A program made the translations under genes and the position numbers. From Sphingomonas_D zeicaulis (lineage in GTDB: Bacteria; Pseudomonadota; Alphaproteobacteria; Sphingomonadales; Sphingomonadaceae), in NCBI RefSeq assembly GCF_050433225.1, contig NZ_JBNPXQ010000001.1, forward strand, positions 682,001-746,000: 64,000 nucleotides of DNA. The letters run 5' to 3'. Positions 42,489 through 50,411 of the stretch are shown here, piece by piece. The notes under the pieces were generated by a model. That model had not been told where the DNA came from. It saw nothing but the letters and a program-made list of their open reading frames with translations, and ran no database searches. Positions within the stretch are counted from its first letter, which is position 1; every line of letters begins with the position of its first letter.

Positions 42489-43670
42489 TCACTTCTTCAC
42501 GATCACGGAGGAGCCGTGGCCGAACAGCCCTTGGTTGGCGGTGATGCCCACCTTGGCACCCTCGACCTGCCGCTCGCCCGCGCGACCCTGCAACTGCCAG
42601 CTCAGTTCGCAAACCTGCGCGATCGCCTGTGCCGGCACCGCTTCCCCGAAACAGGCGAGCCCGCCCGACGGGTTGACCGGGATCCGTCCGCCGACGCGCG
42701 TCGCGCCCTCACGGGTGAGCGCCGCGGCATCGCCGCGCGCGCAAAGCTGCAGATCCTCGATCCAGTCCAGCTCCAGCGCGGTCGACAGGTCATAGACCTC
42801 GGCCACCGAGATATCCTCGGGGCCGATGCCGGCTTCGGCATAGGCCTTCTGCGGCAGCGCGGCGCGGAAGCTGCGTGCGTCGGCGGCGACCGCGCTGTCG
42901 GTGGCGAGATCGGGCATCTCGACGATCGCCGAGGCGAAGGTTGGTGTCACCGTGGAGATCGCGGCGACGCGCGGCGCGTCGCCCTTGCCGATGCGGCGGG
43001 CATAATCGAGGCTGGAGACGATCAGCGCGGCGCCGCCGTCCGAAGTCGCGCAGATGTCCATGAGCCGCAGCGGATCGGCGACCATCGCCGAGCCCGCGAC
43101 ATCCTCCATGCTGAACGCCTTGCGATAGCGCGCCTTGGGGTTGGCGAGGCCGTGCGCGGCGTTCTTCACCTTCACCCGCGCGAAATCCTCCTGGGTGTCG
43201 CCATAAATCTCCATCCGCCGCCGTGCGTAGAGCGCGAAATAGGTCGGGTTGGTGATGCCGACGCGGAAGCGCACCCAATCGGGGTCGTCCGGGCGATCAC
43301 CTTTCGCCGGGGCGAGGAAGCCTTTGGGGGTGGTGTCGGCCCCGATCACCAGCGCGACATCTGCCTGGCCGCTGAGTATCTTGGCGCGTGCCGCTGCCAG
43401 CGCCTGCGAGCCGCTGGCGCAGGCGGCATAGCTGGTGTTGACTTCCGCCCCCTGCCAGCCCAGCGCCTGCGCGAAGGTGGCGCCGGCGACATAGCCGGGA
43501 TAGCCGCAGCGCATCGTCGCCGCGCCCGAGACGAACTGCACGTCGCGCCACTCGATGCCGGCCTCCGCCAGCGCTTCCTGCGCGGCGGATACGCCATAGC
43601 TGACGAAGTTGCGGCCCCATTTGCCCCACGGGTGCATACCCGCACCCAGGATCGCGATCTCGCCGCTCAT
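42489..43670 (-). CDS. Thiolase-like lipid-transfer protein (Ltp/aldolase type), catalytic His missing
   Basis: The 393-residue protein is a thiolase-fold SCP-x relative. Cys84 (YAACASGSQAL) is kept, but the usual GHPxGxTG motif is replaced by a NPSGGLACFGEAVPAQA stretch without the His. The end NQGLFGHGSSVIVKK replaces the second Cys region. This matches thiolase-fold proteins that work with a DUF35 partner as steroid side-chain aldolases (Ltp2-ChsH2 type) rather than as thiolases. The DUF35 gene overlaps its start by 4 bases. Retro-aldol cleavage of a CoA-ester intermediate is the likely chemistry. Confidence 0.88.
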   Translation of the reverse strand: MSGEIAILGAGMHPWGKWGRNFVSYGVSAAQEALAEAGIEWRDVQFVSGAATMRCGYPGYVAGATFAQALGWQGAEVNTSYAACASGSQALAAARAKILSGQADVALVIGADTTPKGFLAPAKGDRPDDPDWVRFRVGITNPTYFALYARRRMEIYGDTQEDFARVKVKNAAHGLANPKARYRKAFSMEDVAGSAMVADPLRLMDICATSDGGAALIVSSLDYARRIGKGDAPRVAAISTVTPTFASAIVEMPDLATDSAVAADARSFRAALPQKAYAEAGIGPEDISVAEVYDLSTALELDWIEDLQLCARGDAAALTREGATRVGGRIPVNPSGGLACFGEAVPAQAIAQVCELSWQLQGRAGERQVEGAKVGITANQGLFGHGSSVIVKK

Positions 43671-44104
43671 GACCGCGCCTCCATCGGCTTCCATTTCCAG
43701 ACGAGCTTGCCCTCGGGCGCGGTGCGATCGGGGATGGTTTCGACCACCAACTCCATCGCCAGCCCGGCCTTCAGCGCCTCGACGCCGACGCCCTCGACGA
43801 CCTGGCCGAGCACGATCATCTTCTCGCGCTCAAGCTCCACCGCGGCGATCGCATAAGGCACGAACGGCTCGGCCGCGATATAGGGCTCGGGCGGCGTGTA
43901 GCAGGCGTTGGTGAAGGACCAGAGCGTGCCCGTGCGGGAGAGTTCGACCGTCTCGAACTGGGTGCTCTCGCACGCCGGGTTGCGGCAATACTCGTCCTGC
44001 TTGGGGAAATAATAGCTGCCGCACGCCGAACATCGTGTGCCGATCAGGTGCGGCGTTTCGCCGGTGGTGAACCAGCCTTCGAGAACGGGTTGCGGGTCGC
44101 TCAT
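43667..44104 (-). CDS. DUF35 OB-fold protein with zinc ribbon
   Basis: The 145-residue protein has the rubredoxin-like zinc ribbon CSACGSYYFPKQDEYCRNPAC (about 24-44; four Cys) and an OB-fold domain with GTLWSFTNACYTPPEPY and YAIAAVELEREKMIVLGQVV. DUF35 proteins bind acyl-CoA and activate a thiolase-fold partner, here the next gene. The start overlaps the IpdB stop by 4 bases. Confidence 0.9.
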   Translation of the reverse strand: MSDPQPVLEGWFTTGETPHLIGTRCSACGSYYFPKQDEYCRNPACESTQFETVELSRTGTLWSFTNACYTPPEPYIAAEPFVPYAIAAVELEREKMIVLGQVVEGVGVEALKAGLAMELVVETIPDRTAPEGKLVWKWKPMEARS

Positions 44105-44886
44105 GCGCGCCTCCCCGCAGGATTGTCCTTGAACACGGCGGCGCGCATGTTCTTCGGATCGAGCCGCGCGATGATCGCCAGCGCCTCCGCATCGGGCGCG
44201 GGCGTATCCCCCAGATCGTCAGGCCGGATCAGCGCGAAGCCGGTCGCTTCCTGCACCTCTTCGAACGACACGCCCGGGTGGAGCGAGCGCACCCGCGCTG
44301 CGTGATCGGGCCCCTCGAAATCGAGCACGCACAGATTGGTGACGACGCGGCGGATATCGACAGCGCTGTCGTTCATGCCCGTCTGCCAGCGCGCCGGATT
44401 ATAGCCGACGCCGCCGACGATATCGACTTCGCCTTCCACGAACACGCGCTTCGAATGATTGGGCACGAACATCGAATTGATGTGGTTGGCGCTGTTGCCG
44501 GGCAGGCCGCGCATGCCGAGCATCGCGATCTTGGGCCTCGCATAATCGCCGACGCCCGAAAGGTTGGTCTGGCCCCAGCGGTCGATCTGCAGCGGGCCGA
44601 TGATCACATGGCGCTTGCCCGACCAGACGATGTCGAACACCCGCGCGTAAGACATATAGCCCGAGAGCGGCGGCGGCGCGGCGCGGGGCCCGAGCGGGAT
44701 CGGATCCTCGATCAGATAGGCCTCGCCATCGGTCATCATCAGTTCGGGGCTGTGGGTCAGCTTGGCGAGCCCGGCGCCGAGGCGCGGCAAGGTGCCGATG
44801 CCGGAGGCGAGCACTTCGCCATTGCCGCGAAACGCGTCCGCGCAGGCGTTGATGGCGAGTTCCGCCAAAGTATAGTCGGTAGTCAT
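44101..44886 (-). CDS. ipdB: IpdB-like beta subunit of the ring C-opening CoA hydrolase
   Basis: The 261-residue CoA-transferase-fold protein matches mycobacterial IpdB (Rv3552): LMMTDGEAYLIEDP, GYMSYARVFDIVWSGKRHVIIGPLQIDRWGQTNLSG, MRGLPGNSANHINSMFVPNHSKRVFVEGEVDIVGGVGY and FEGPDHAARVRSLHPGVSFEEVQEATGF. Together with IpdA it hydrolyses COCHEA-CoA, opening the last steroid ring. It follows IpdA by 10 bases. Confidence 0.93.
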   Translation of the reverse strand: MTTDYTLAELAINACADAFRGNGEVLASGIGTLPRLGAGLAKLTHSPELMMTDGEAYLIEDPIPLGPRAAPPPLSGYMSYARVFDIVWSGKRHVIIGPLQIDRWGQTNLSGVGDYARPKIAMLGMRGLPGNSANHINSMFVPNHSKRVFVEGEVDIVGGVGYNPARWQTGMNDSAVDIRRVVTNLCVLDFEGPDHAARVRSLHPGVSFEEVQEATGFALIRPDDLGDTPAPDAEALAIIARLDPKNMRAAVFKDNPAGRRA

Positions 44887-44896
44887 GCCCTGATCC

Positions 44897-45784
44897 TCAG
44901 AAGACCGGCAGGGGCAAAGCGGCGATCGCCGCCGCGCCGCCGACCCGGTCGACATAGCCGGCCTCATCCTCGCCGATGATGTCGCGGCGATAGGCGGCCC
45001 AGCCGCCCTCGGCGTCGGCCGCGGCCGCATAGGCCTTCATCGCCTTGAAATCCCAGCCATGGTGGGGCGGGTTGGTGGTGGGATGCGCACCGAAGCGCGT
45101 CTCGATCACCCCGCTCACGAAGCAGCGTTCGTAGAGATTGTCCTTCGCGCTGGCGCCGTCGAGCACCAGCGTATCGACCACCTCGTCGGCGCTGACGAAG
45201 CAGCGGTCGGCGGCGCGCGCGAAATGCTCGTCGAAGAAAGGATCGGGGCCCTGCGTCAGCGTGTTGCCCATCCGGTCCGCCTTCGTCGCGTGGAGCAGTG
45301 CGGCGTCGAGCTTCAGCGCCGGCATCGCCAGCAGCACCTCACCATCGTCATAGGGCGAGGCGACCGTCCGGAAATCCGGATTGGCGGTGAGCACGTCGGA
45401 GCCGAGGCCGGTGCGCGTGGGCAGGAAGGGCACGCGCATCGCGGCGGCGCGCAGCCCCCATTGCAGCAGACCTTCGTCAAGCTCGCGAGCATCGACCGCG
45501 CCCGCCTGCCGGGCCTGCCGGAAGAAGGGATCCGCCGGAATCGCGTCCATCGAGACGAAGCCATAGACCAGCTTGCGGATCTTGCCCGCCGCCAGCAGCA
45601 TGCCGATCTCGGGGCCGCCATAAGCGACGACGGTCAGATCCTTGAGGTCGCTGCGCAGGATCGCGCGGACCAGCGCCATCGGCTTGCGCCGCGGGCCCCA
45701 TCCGCCGATGCCGATGGTCATCCCGTCGGCAAGCTGGGCGACCATCGCCTCGGCCGAAATCCTCTTGTCCAATCCAGCGCTCAT
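44897..45784 (-). CDS. ipdA: IpdA-like alpha subunit of the ring C-opening CoA hydrolase
   Basis: The 295-residue CoA-transferase-fold protein matches mycobacterial IpdA (Rv3551): MTIGIGGWGPRRKPMALVRAILRSDLKDLTVVAYGGPEIGMLLAAGK, YGFVSMDAIPADPFFRQAR, RELDEGLLQWGLRAAAMRVPFLPTRTGLGSDV. Glu104 sits where the catalytic Glu105 of IpdA is expected, from memory. The start overlaps the dioxygenase stop by 4 bases. Confidence 0.93.
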   Translation of the reverse strand: MSAGLDKRISAEAMVAQLADGMTIGIGGWGPRRKPMALVRAILRSDLKDLTVVAYGGPEIGMLLAAGKIRKLVYGFVSMDAIPADPFFRQARQAGAVDARELDEGLLQWGLRAAAMRVPFLPTRTGLGSDVLTANPDFRTVASPYDDGEVLLAMPALKLDAALLHATKADRMGNTLTQGPDPFFDEHFARAADRCFVSADEVVDTLVLDGASAKDNLYERCFVSGVIETRFGAHPTTNPPHHGWDFKAMKAYAAAADAEGGWAAYRRDIIGEDEAGYVDRVGGAAAIAALPLPVF

Positions 45785-46674
45785 CCGCCGAAATCCCATT
45801 TGTGGCCCCACAGATCTTCCTTGATCGTGAAGGTCGGCGTCACTTTGGTCCAATCATCAGTCTGTTCACCGCCACAGCCGAATTCGATGTCGAAACCGGT
45901 TGGACTGCGCATGTAAAAGCTGATCATCTTGTCGTTGGTGTGCCGCCCGAGCGTCGACGAGATGTGGACGCCGGCGGCAAGCGCGCGGTCCAGCGCCATG
46001 CCGACATCGTCGATCGTCGGCACCTCCACCATCGTGTGGATCAGGCCGGTCGGAGCGGGGAATTCACCCACCGCCACGGTGTGATGGCGCGGCCCGGCGG
46101 CGTGCATGAAGCTCATGCCCAGGCCCTGTTCGGGGGCGCCCGGGAAATGGACGCGCATCTCGTCGCTGTCACCGAAGCCCAGCAGATCCTTGTAGAAGCT
46201 GCGGGTGGCATCATAGCAGGTCGTGGGCAGCACGACATGGCCGAAGCCCATTTCCCCGGTGATGAAGGCGGGCACCCCCACCGGCGACACGAAGGGCGTG
46301 CCGGCGACGATATTGCCCCACACCAGTTCGATCGCGTTGCCGGACGGATCGTCCAGCGTCACATAGCCGCGCACGTGGCGCAGCTTCGCGCCGGCGGCGT
46401 TCCCCTCGGTGATCGCGATGCCGGCACCGCGCAGCCGATCGATCACCTGCTGCCATGCGGCTTCGCTCGGGCATTCCAGCCCGGCGCACAGATAGCGTTC
46501 CTGATCGCCCTTCTCGATGCGGAACCGCCAGGGGCGGCCATCGAGCCTGAGCAGCAATGCCGCGTCATCCGAACCCGGTGCGACGGCGGCGCCGACCACC
46601 TCTTCTCCGAAGCGTCTCCACGCTTCGAGGTCCCGCGATTCGACGCGGATATAGGCGAGAGATCTTACCCCCAT
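45781..46674 (-). CDS. HsaC/TesB-type extradiol dioxygenase (3-alkylcatechol cleavage)
   Basis: The 297-residue two-domain VOC enzyme is a BphC-like extradiol dioxygenase. Iron ligands are His146 (GFGHVVLP), His197 or 198 (PRHHTVAV) and Glu264 (FDIEFG); the catalytic helpers His245 and Tyr254 are also in place. The stretch SSTLGRHTNDKMISFYMRSPTGFDIEFGCGGEQTDDW closely follows HsaC and TesB, which cleave the aromatised A ring of 3,4-DHSA between the hydroxylated carbon and its neighbour. It is the first gene of the long operon. Its partner enzymes HsaA, HsaB and HsaD are not nearby. Confidence 0.92.
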   Translation of the reverse strand: MGVRSLAYIRVESRDLEAWRRFGEEVVGAAVAPGSDDAALLLRLDGRPWRFRIEKGDQERYLCAGLECPSEAAWQQVIDRLRGAGIAITEGNAAGAKLRHVRGYVTLDDPSGNAIELVWGNIVAGTPFVSPVGVPAFITGEMGFGHVVLPTTCYDATRSFYKDLLGFGDSDEMRVHFPGAPEQGLGMSFMHAAGPRHHTVAVGEFPAPTGLIHTMVEVPTIDDVGMALDRALAAGVHISSTLGRHTNDKMISFYMRSPTGFDIEFGCGGEQTDDWTKVTPTFTIKEDLWGHKWDFGG

Positions 46675-46910
46675 AGTGCCCAGCGTCCCTCCCCTGAAAT
46701 CTGCTTTGCGTTGACCCACACCTATCGGCACGTCTGATGCCTTTCAAGCGGTTCACGTGAAAAAATACGCAATCTGATACGCACATCGTTATTGGAAACG
46801 TGTTTTTGCTGCGCGACGCGAAGAATGATCGCGGTTATGGCCTTGCCAGCTGTGGCATGCGCGGACTAATCTCGCCGCAAGGCGGAACAACCGTCGGGAA
46901 GGGAGAGGGT
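46675..46910. promoter_or_regulatory. Divergent promoter region of the two catabolic operons
   Basis: The 236-base region separates the start codons of the dioxygenase-led minus operon and the dehydrogenase-led plus operon. It has an AT-rich core (46740-46810). It contains a perfect palindrome TTCACGTGAA at 46752-46761, the TGATACGCA element at 46775-46783 and a second ATACGCA at 46765-46771. No regulator gene is adjacent. The ribosome binding site GGGAGAGGG precedes the plus-strand ATG. Confidence 0.6.
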
Positions 46911-47939
46911 ATGGACGCCGGAACCATGAGGATGGTCAGGGTGCACGGGCCGGGGGCGGTTTCGCTCGACGATGTCGCGATTCCCCGCTGTGGCCCCACC
47001 GACGTTCTGGTGCGGGTGGCGCGCTGCGGGCTGTGCGGATCCGATCTTGGCTATATTGAAACCGGCGGCGTCGCCGCGCCGGCGACCGAGCCGTTCGGCA
47101 TCGGTCATGAACTGGCCGGCACGATCGAAGCGGTGGGATCGGCGGTGCAGGGCATCGCGACCGGCACGCGCGTAATCGTCAACCCTATGGGGGATGGTAA
47201 CGGCATCGGCGCCGGTGTGCCCGAGGGCGCGTTCGCGCCCCTGCTCCGCGTTGCCAATGCCACGACCGGCGGCAGCATCCATCCGATCCCCGATCATGTC
47301 GGCTGGGATGCGGCGGCGCTGGCCGAACCGCTCGCGGTCGCGCTGCACGCGGTGCGGCGGGGTGGCGCGACGCGGGGGGACAAGGTGGCGGTCTATGGCG
47401 CCGGGCCGATCGGGCTCGGCATCATCTTCTTCCTCAAGCGCATGGGCGTGGGCCATGTCGCGGCGGTGGATCTCTCCGCCGGCCGGCTGGAGCGCGCCGC
47501 GCGGCTGGGAGCCGATCTCTGTGTCGATGCCTCGCGGGACGATATCGCCGGGGCGCTGGGCGATGCGCATGGCCGCGCCGACCTGTTCGGCTGGCCGACC
47601 GTGGGCACGAACCTGTTCTACGAGGCGGCGGGCGGCCCGGCGGTGCTGCCCGGCATCGTCGGGCTCGCACCCTTCCATGCGCGGGTGGTGATGGTGGCCG
47701 TCCACCACGCGCCGCTCGCGATCGACTGGAAGATGGCGCTGGGCAAGGAGATGAGCTTCATCACCTCGATGGCCTATCCGGACGAGTTTCCGGAAGTGAT
47801 CGCAGCACTTTCCGAACCCGGCTTCGATGCCGATGCCTTCATCAGCCATCGCGTGCCGCTCAGCCGGTTCGGCGATGCGCTCGCCGCCGCGCGCGACCGC
47901 GCCGGATCGGCCAAGATCATGGTGACTTGCGATGCCTGA
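46911..47939 (+). CDS. Zinc-type alcohol dehydrogenase (MDR family), no structural zinc
   Basis: The 342-residue medium-chain dehydrogenase has catalytic zinc ligands in CGLCGSDLGYIE and GIGHELAG, and a Rossmann GAGPIGLGIIFFL motif. The four-Cys structural zinc lobe usual near residues 90-115 is absent; instead the sequence reads NPMGDGNGIGAGVPEGAFAPLL. Among such enzymes it resembles threonine/sorbitol-type dehydrogenases. It should oxidise a secondary alcohol with NAD(P). It is the first gene of the plus-strand operon and overlaps the sulfotransferase gene by 8 bases. Confidence 0.87.
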   Translation: MDAGTMRMVRVHGPGAVSLDDVAIPRCGPTDVLVRVARCGLCGSDLGYIETGGVAAPATEPFGIGHELAGTIEAVGSAVQGIATGTRVIVNPMGDGNGIGAGVPEGAFAPLLRVANATTGGSIHPIPDHVGWDAAALAEPLAVALHAVRRGGATRGDKVAVYGAGPIGLGIIFFLKRMGVGHVAAVDLSAGRLERAARLGADLCVDASRDDIAGALGDAHGRADLFGWPTVGTNLFYEAAGGPAVLPGIVGLAPFHARVVMVAVHHAPLAIDWKMALGKEMSFITSMAYPDEFPEVIAALSEPGFDADAFISHRVPLSRFGDALAAARDRAGSAKIMVTCDA

Positions 47940-49185
47940 CGCGATCCATATCGACGACCTCGCCGAACCGCGCCTGACCGACCGTCAGCGCGCTGCCATC
48001 GCGGGGGCGCCGCCGGTGCGCTTCGATGTCGAATCGGTGCTGGCGGCGGCGCGCGGCACCACCGGCCTCGACGATTTCGGCGCCGATGATTTTCGCCAGC
48101 GGCTCGGCCTGTGGCTCGACAGTTTCGATGCCGATGCCGACCTGACCGACCTCGGCCGAGCGACGCTGTTCGGCGAATGCGTGCGCTATGCCTCCACCCG
48201 GCTGCGGCTTGAGGATCTGCTGCGCCGCCACCCCGAGATCGGGCGGATCGCGATCGACCGGCCGATCATGGTCGCCGGGCTGCCGCGATCGGGCACGACG
48301 CACCTCGTCAACATCCTTGCCGCCGACCCGCGGCTGCGCTCGACGCCCTTGTGGGAGACGATGGAGCCGATCCCGGCGCCGGAGGATCAGGGCACGCCCG
48401 ATCCCCGCTATGTTCGCACCGCGGCGATGTGGGGCGCGTTCGAGGAGACGCTGCCGCTGATGCCGGCGATGCATGAAATGGCGCCCGAGCATGTCCATGA
48501 GGATATCGAACTGCAGGGGCCGGACTTCTCCTCCTACCTGCCCGAATGGCTGAGCCGGCCGACGGCGTGGCGGGATCATTATCTGAACACCGATCAGACC
48601 CCGCATTATGCCTATGCCAAGCGGATGATGCAGGCGCTGACCTGGCTGAAGGGGCCGCGCCGCTGGGTGGTGAAATCGCCGCCGCACATGGAAAATCTGC
48701 CGGCGCTGATCGCGGTGCATCCAACCGCGATCGTGCCGATCACGCATCGCGATCCGGTGGCGGTGCTGCAATCGGCGATCACGATGATCGCCTATGGCGA
48801 CCGCATCCGCCGCAAGCGGCAGGATCTGCCCGCGCTCGCCGCCTGGTGGATCGACCGCATCGAGGCGCTGTTGCGCCGCTGCGTGCGGGATCGGGATGCG
48901 ATCCCGGCGGCGCAATCGATCGACATCCTTTTTCACGAATATATGGCCGACCAGAAGCGGACGGTGGCGCGCGTCTATGCGATGGCCGGGCTGGAGATGA
49001 CGCCGGAGGCGGAGGCACGGATCGATGCCTTCCTCACCGCCAACCCGCGCAATAAGCATGGCCGCGTCGTCTATGACCTGATCGGCGATTTCGGCATCGA
49101 CATCGGTGCGCTGCGCGAGCGCTTCGGCTTCTATTATGATCGCTTCCCGGTCGCGCGCGAGCCGGTGGCAGGGGAACGGCTGTGA
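47932..49185 (+). CDS. PAPS-dependent sulfotransferase family protein
   Basis: The 417-residue protein has the P-loop-like PAPS-binding motif PIMVAGLPRSGTTHLVNIL near 111-129 and later THRDP with Ser/Arg 3'-phosphate contacts (PIVPITHRDPVAVLQSAI region). The fold is that of Sulfotransfer_3 proteins. It would transfer sulfate from PAPS to a hydroxyl. Similar genes next to DUF1214 proteins occur in mycobacteria and sphingomonads. In a catabolic operon its purpose is unclear. It overlaps neighbours on both sides. Confidence 0.88.
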   Translation: MPDAIHIDDLAEPRLTDRQRAAIAGAPPVRFDVESVLAAARGTTGLDDFGADDFRQRLGLWLDSFDADADLTDLGRATLFGECVRYASTRLRLEDLLRRHPEIGRIAIDRPIMVAGLPRSGTTHLVNILAADPRLRSTPLWETMEPIPAPEDQGTPDPRYVRTAAMWGAFEETLPLMPAMHEMAPEHVHEDIELQGPDFSSYLPEWLSRPTAWRDHYLNTDQTPHYAYAKRMMQALTWLKGPRRWVVKSPPHMENLPALIAVHPTAIVPITHRDPVAVLQSAITMIAYGDRIRRKRQDLPALAAWWIDRIEALLRRCVRDRDAIPAAQSIDILFHEYMADQKRTVARVYAMAGLEMTPEAEARIDAFLTANPRNKHGRVVYDLIGDFGIDIGALRERFGFYYDRFPVAREPVAGERL

Positions 49186-50399
49186 GTGGCGCCGACCGGC
49201 TGCTCTCGGGCCGCGCGTTCGAGGATTATCTCGAAACCATTCGCATCGCCGCGCGGATGATCGATCGGTTCGGCGACGAGGTGGACGATCTCGATCGCGC
49301 CGAATGGTATCGCTTCGTCACGCGGTTGATGCGGAACGGCTTCGAGCGTTTCGTCGAGAATTGCGAACCCGAACGGCCACGGCTGCGCGACACGCCGTGG
49401 CGGCAGGCGATCAACTTCCAGTCGCCCGATCAGGATCATCTCCTCGCCGAATTCATCGACGGGCGTCGCGATTATCGCATCACCGGCAATCGCGGCACGA
49501 TCCCCTATTTCGTGATCGCAAGCTGGCGCGCGCCGCAGCCGGCGGCACCCGGCGAACAGGATTGGGCGGGGCCGGGCGAGGCGGGACTGGCCGACTTCGA
49601 TCCCGCAACCCTGACCACCACCGGCTTCCTCCAGAGCGATGCGATCCGCTTCGCTGCCAATGGTGATTTCGAGATCATCGTCTCGCAGCACAAGCCGGCG
49701 GGTGACGTCGCATGGTTGCCCATCACCGAGGATTGCGTCGGGCTGCTCGTCCGCACCGTCTATCATCTGCGCGAGGAAACGATCGCGCCGGTGATGCGCA
49801 TCGAGCGGCTGGACGGTGCCGAGCCCCGCCCGATCCGGCCCGCCGATATGGCGGACGGGCTGGCGAAGTCGGCGCAGGTGGTGCTGGCCTATGCCGCGCT
49901 GGTGCGGCGCTGGTGGCAGGACAATCTGGGGCAGCGCCCCAACCGCATCCGCTTCAGCCGCGCGGTCTATCTCTCCAACGGCGGCGTGCCCGATCGCCAT
50001 CATGGCTTCGGCACCTGGGAATGCGGCGCGGACGACGCGCTGGCGATCCGCTTCACGCCGACGCCCTGCGATTACTGGATCTTCCAGCTCTGCAACATCT
50101 GGCAGGAAAATCTCGACAATTATGAGGATGGCGGCGGCCATGTGCAGAGATATCGCGCCATAGCCGAGCCCGACGGGTCGATCCTCATCACCATCGCGGC
50201 GCATGATCCCGGCATCGGCGGCAATCATGTCGATCCCTATGGCCATCGCCATGGCGGGATGAGCCTGCGGCTGATCAAGACAGAGGGCGAGCCACCGCCA
50301 GTGCGCCTGTGGCGCGTGCCACTGGCCGACCTCACCGCCAAAGGCCGGGCACTGCTCGACACGGCCGCGCCGATCGAGAGCGGCGAAATCACCGATTGA
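49182..50399 (+). CDS. DUF1214 domain protein
   Basis: The 405-residue protein begins with a helical region (about 1-60). The C-terminal part is DUF1214-like: HGFGTWECGADDALAIRFTPTPCDYWIFQLCNIWQENLDN, then a DGSILITIAAHDPGIGGNHVDPYGHRHGGM stretch. No catalytic residues are known for the family. The start is a GTG overlapping the sulfotransferase stop (GTGA), which implies tight translational coupling and perhaps a shared complex. Function unknown. Confidence 0.8.
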   Translation: MSGADRLLSGRAFEDYLETIRIAARMIDRFGDEVDDLDRAEWYRFVTRLMRNGFERFVENCEPERPRLRDTPWRQAINFQSPDQDHLLAEFIDGRRDYRITGNRGTIPYFVIASWRAPQPAAPGEQDWAGPGEAGLADFDPATLTTTGFLQSDAIRFAANGDFEIIVSQHKPAGDVAWLPITEDCVGLLVRTVYHLREETIAPVMRIERLDGAEPRPIRPADMADGLAKSAQVVLAYAALVRRWWQDNLGQRPNRIRFSRAVYLSNGGVPDRHHGFGTWECGADDALAIRFTPTPCDYWIFQLCNIWQENLDNYEDGGGHVQRYRAIAEPDGSILITIAAHDPGIGGNHVDPYGHRHGGMSLRLIKTEGEPPPVRLWRVPLADLTAKGRALLDTAAPIESGEITD

Positions 50400-50411
50400 G
50401 GGGGCAAGAGG

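Noticed and set aside
44101..45784. Annotation as a 3-oxoacid or glutaconate CoA-transferase
   Set aside because: Specific IpdA/IpdB stretches and the ring C/D operon context point to the ring C-opening hydrolase instead.
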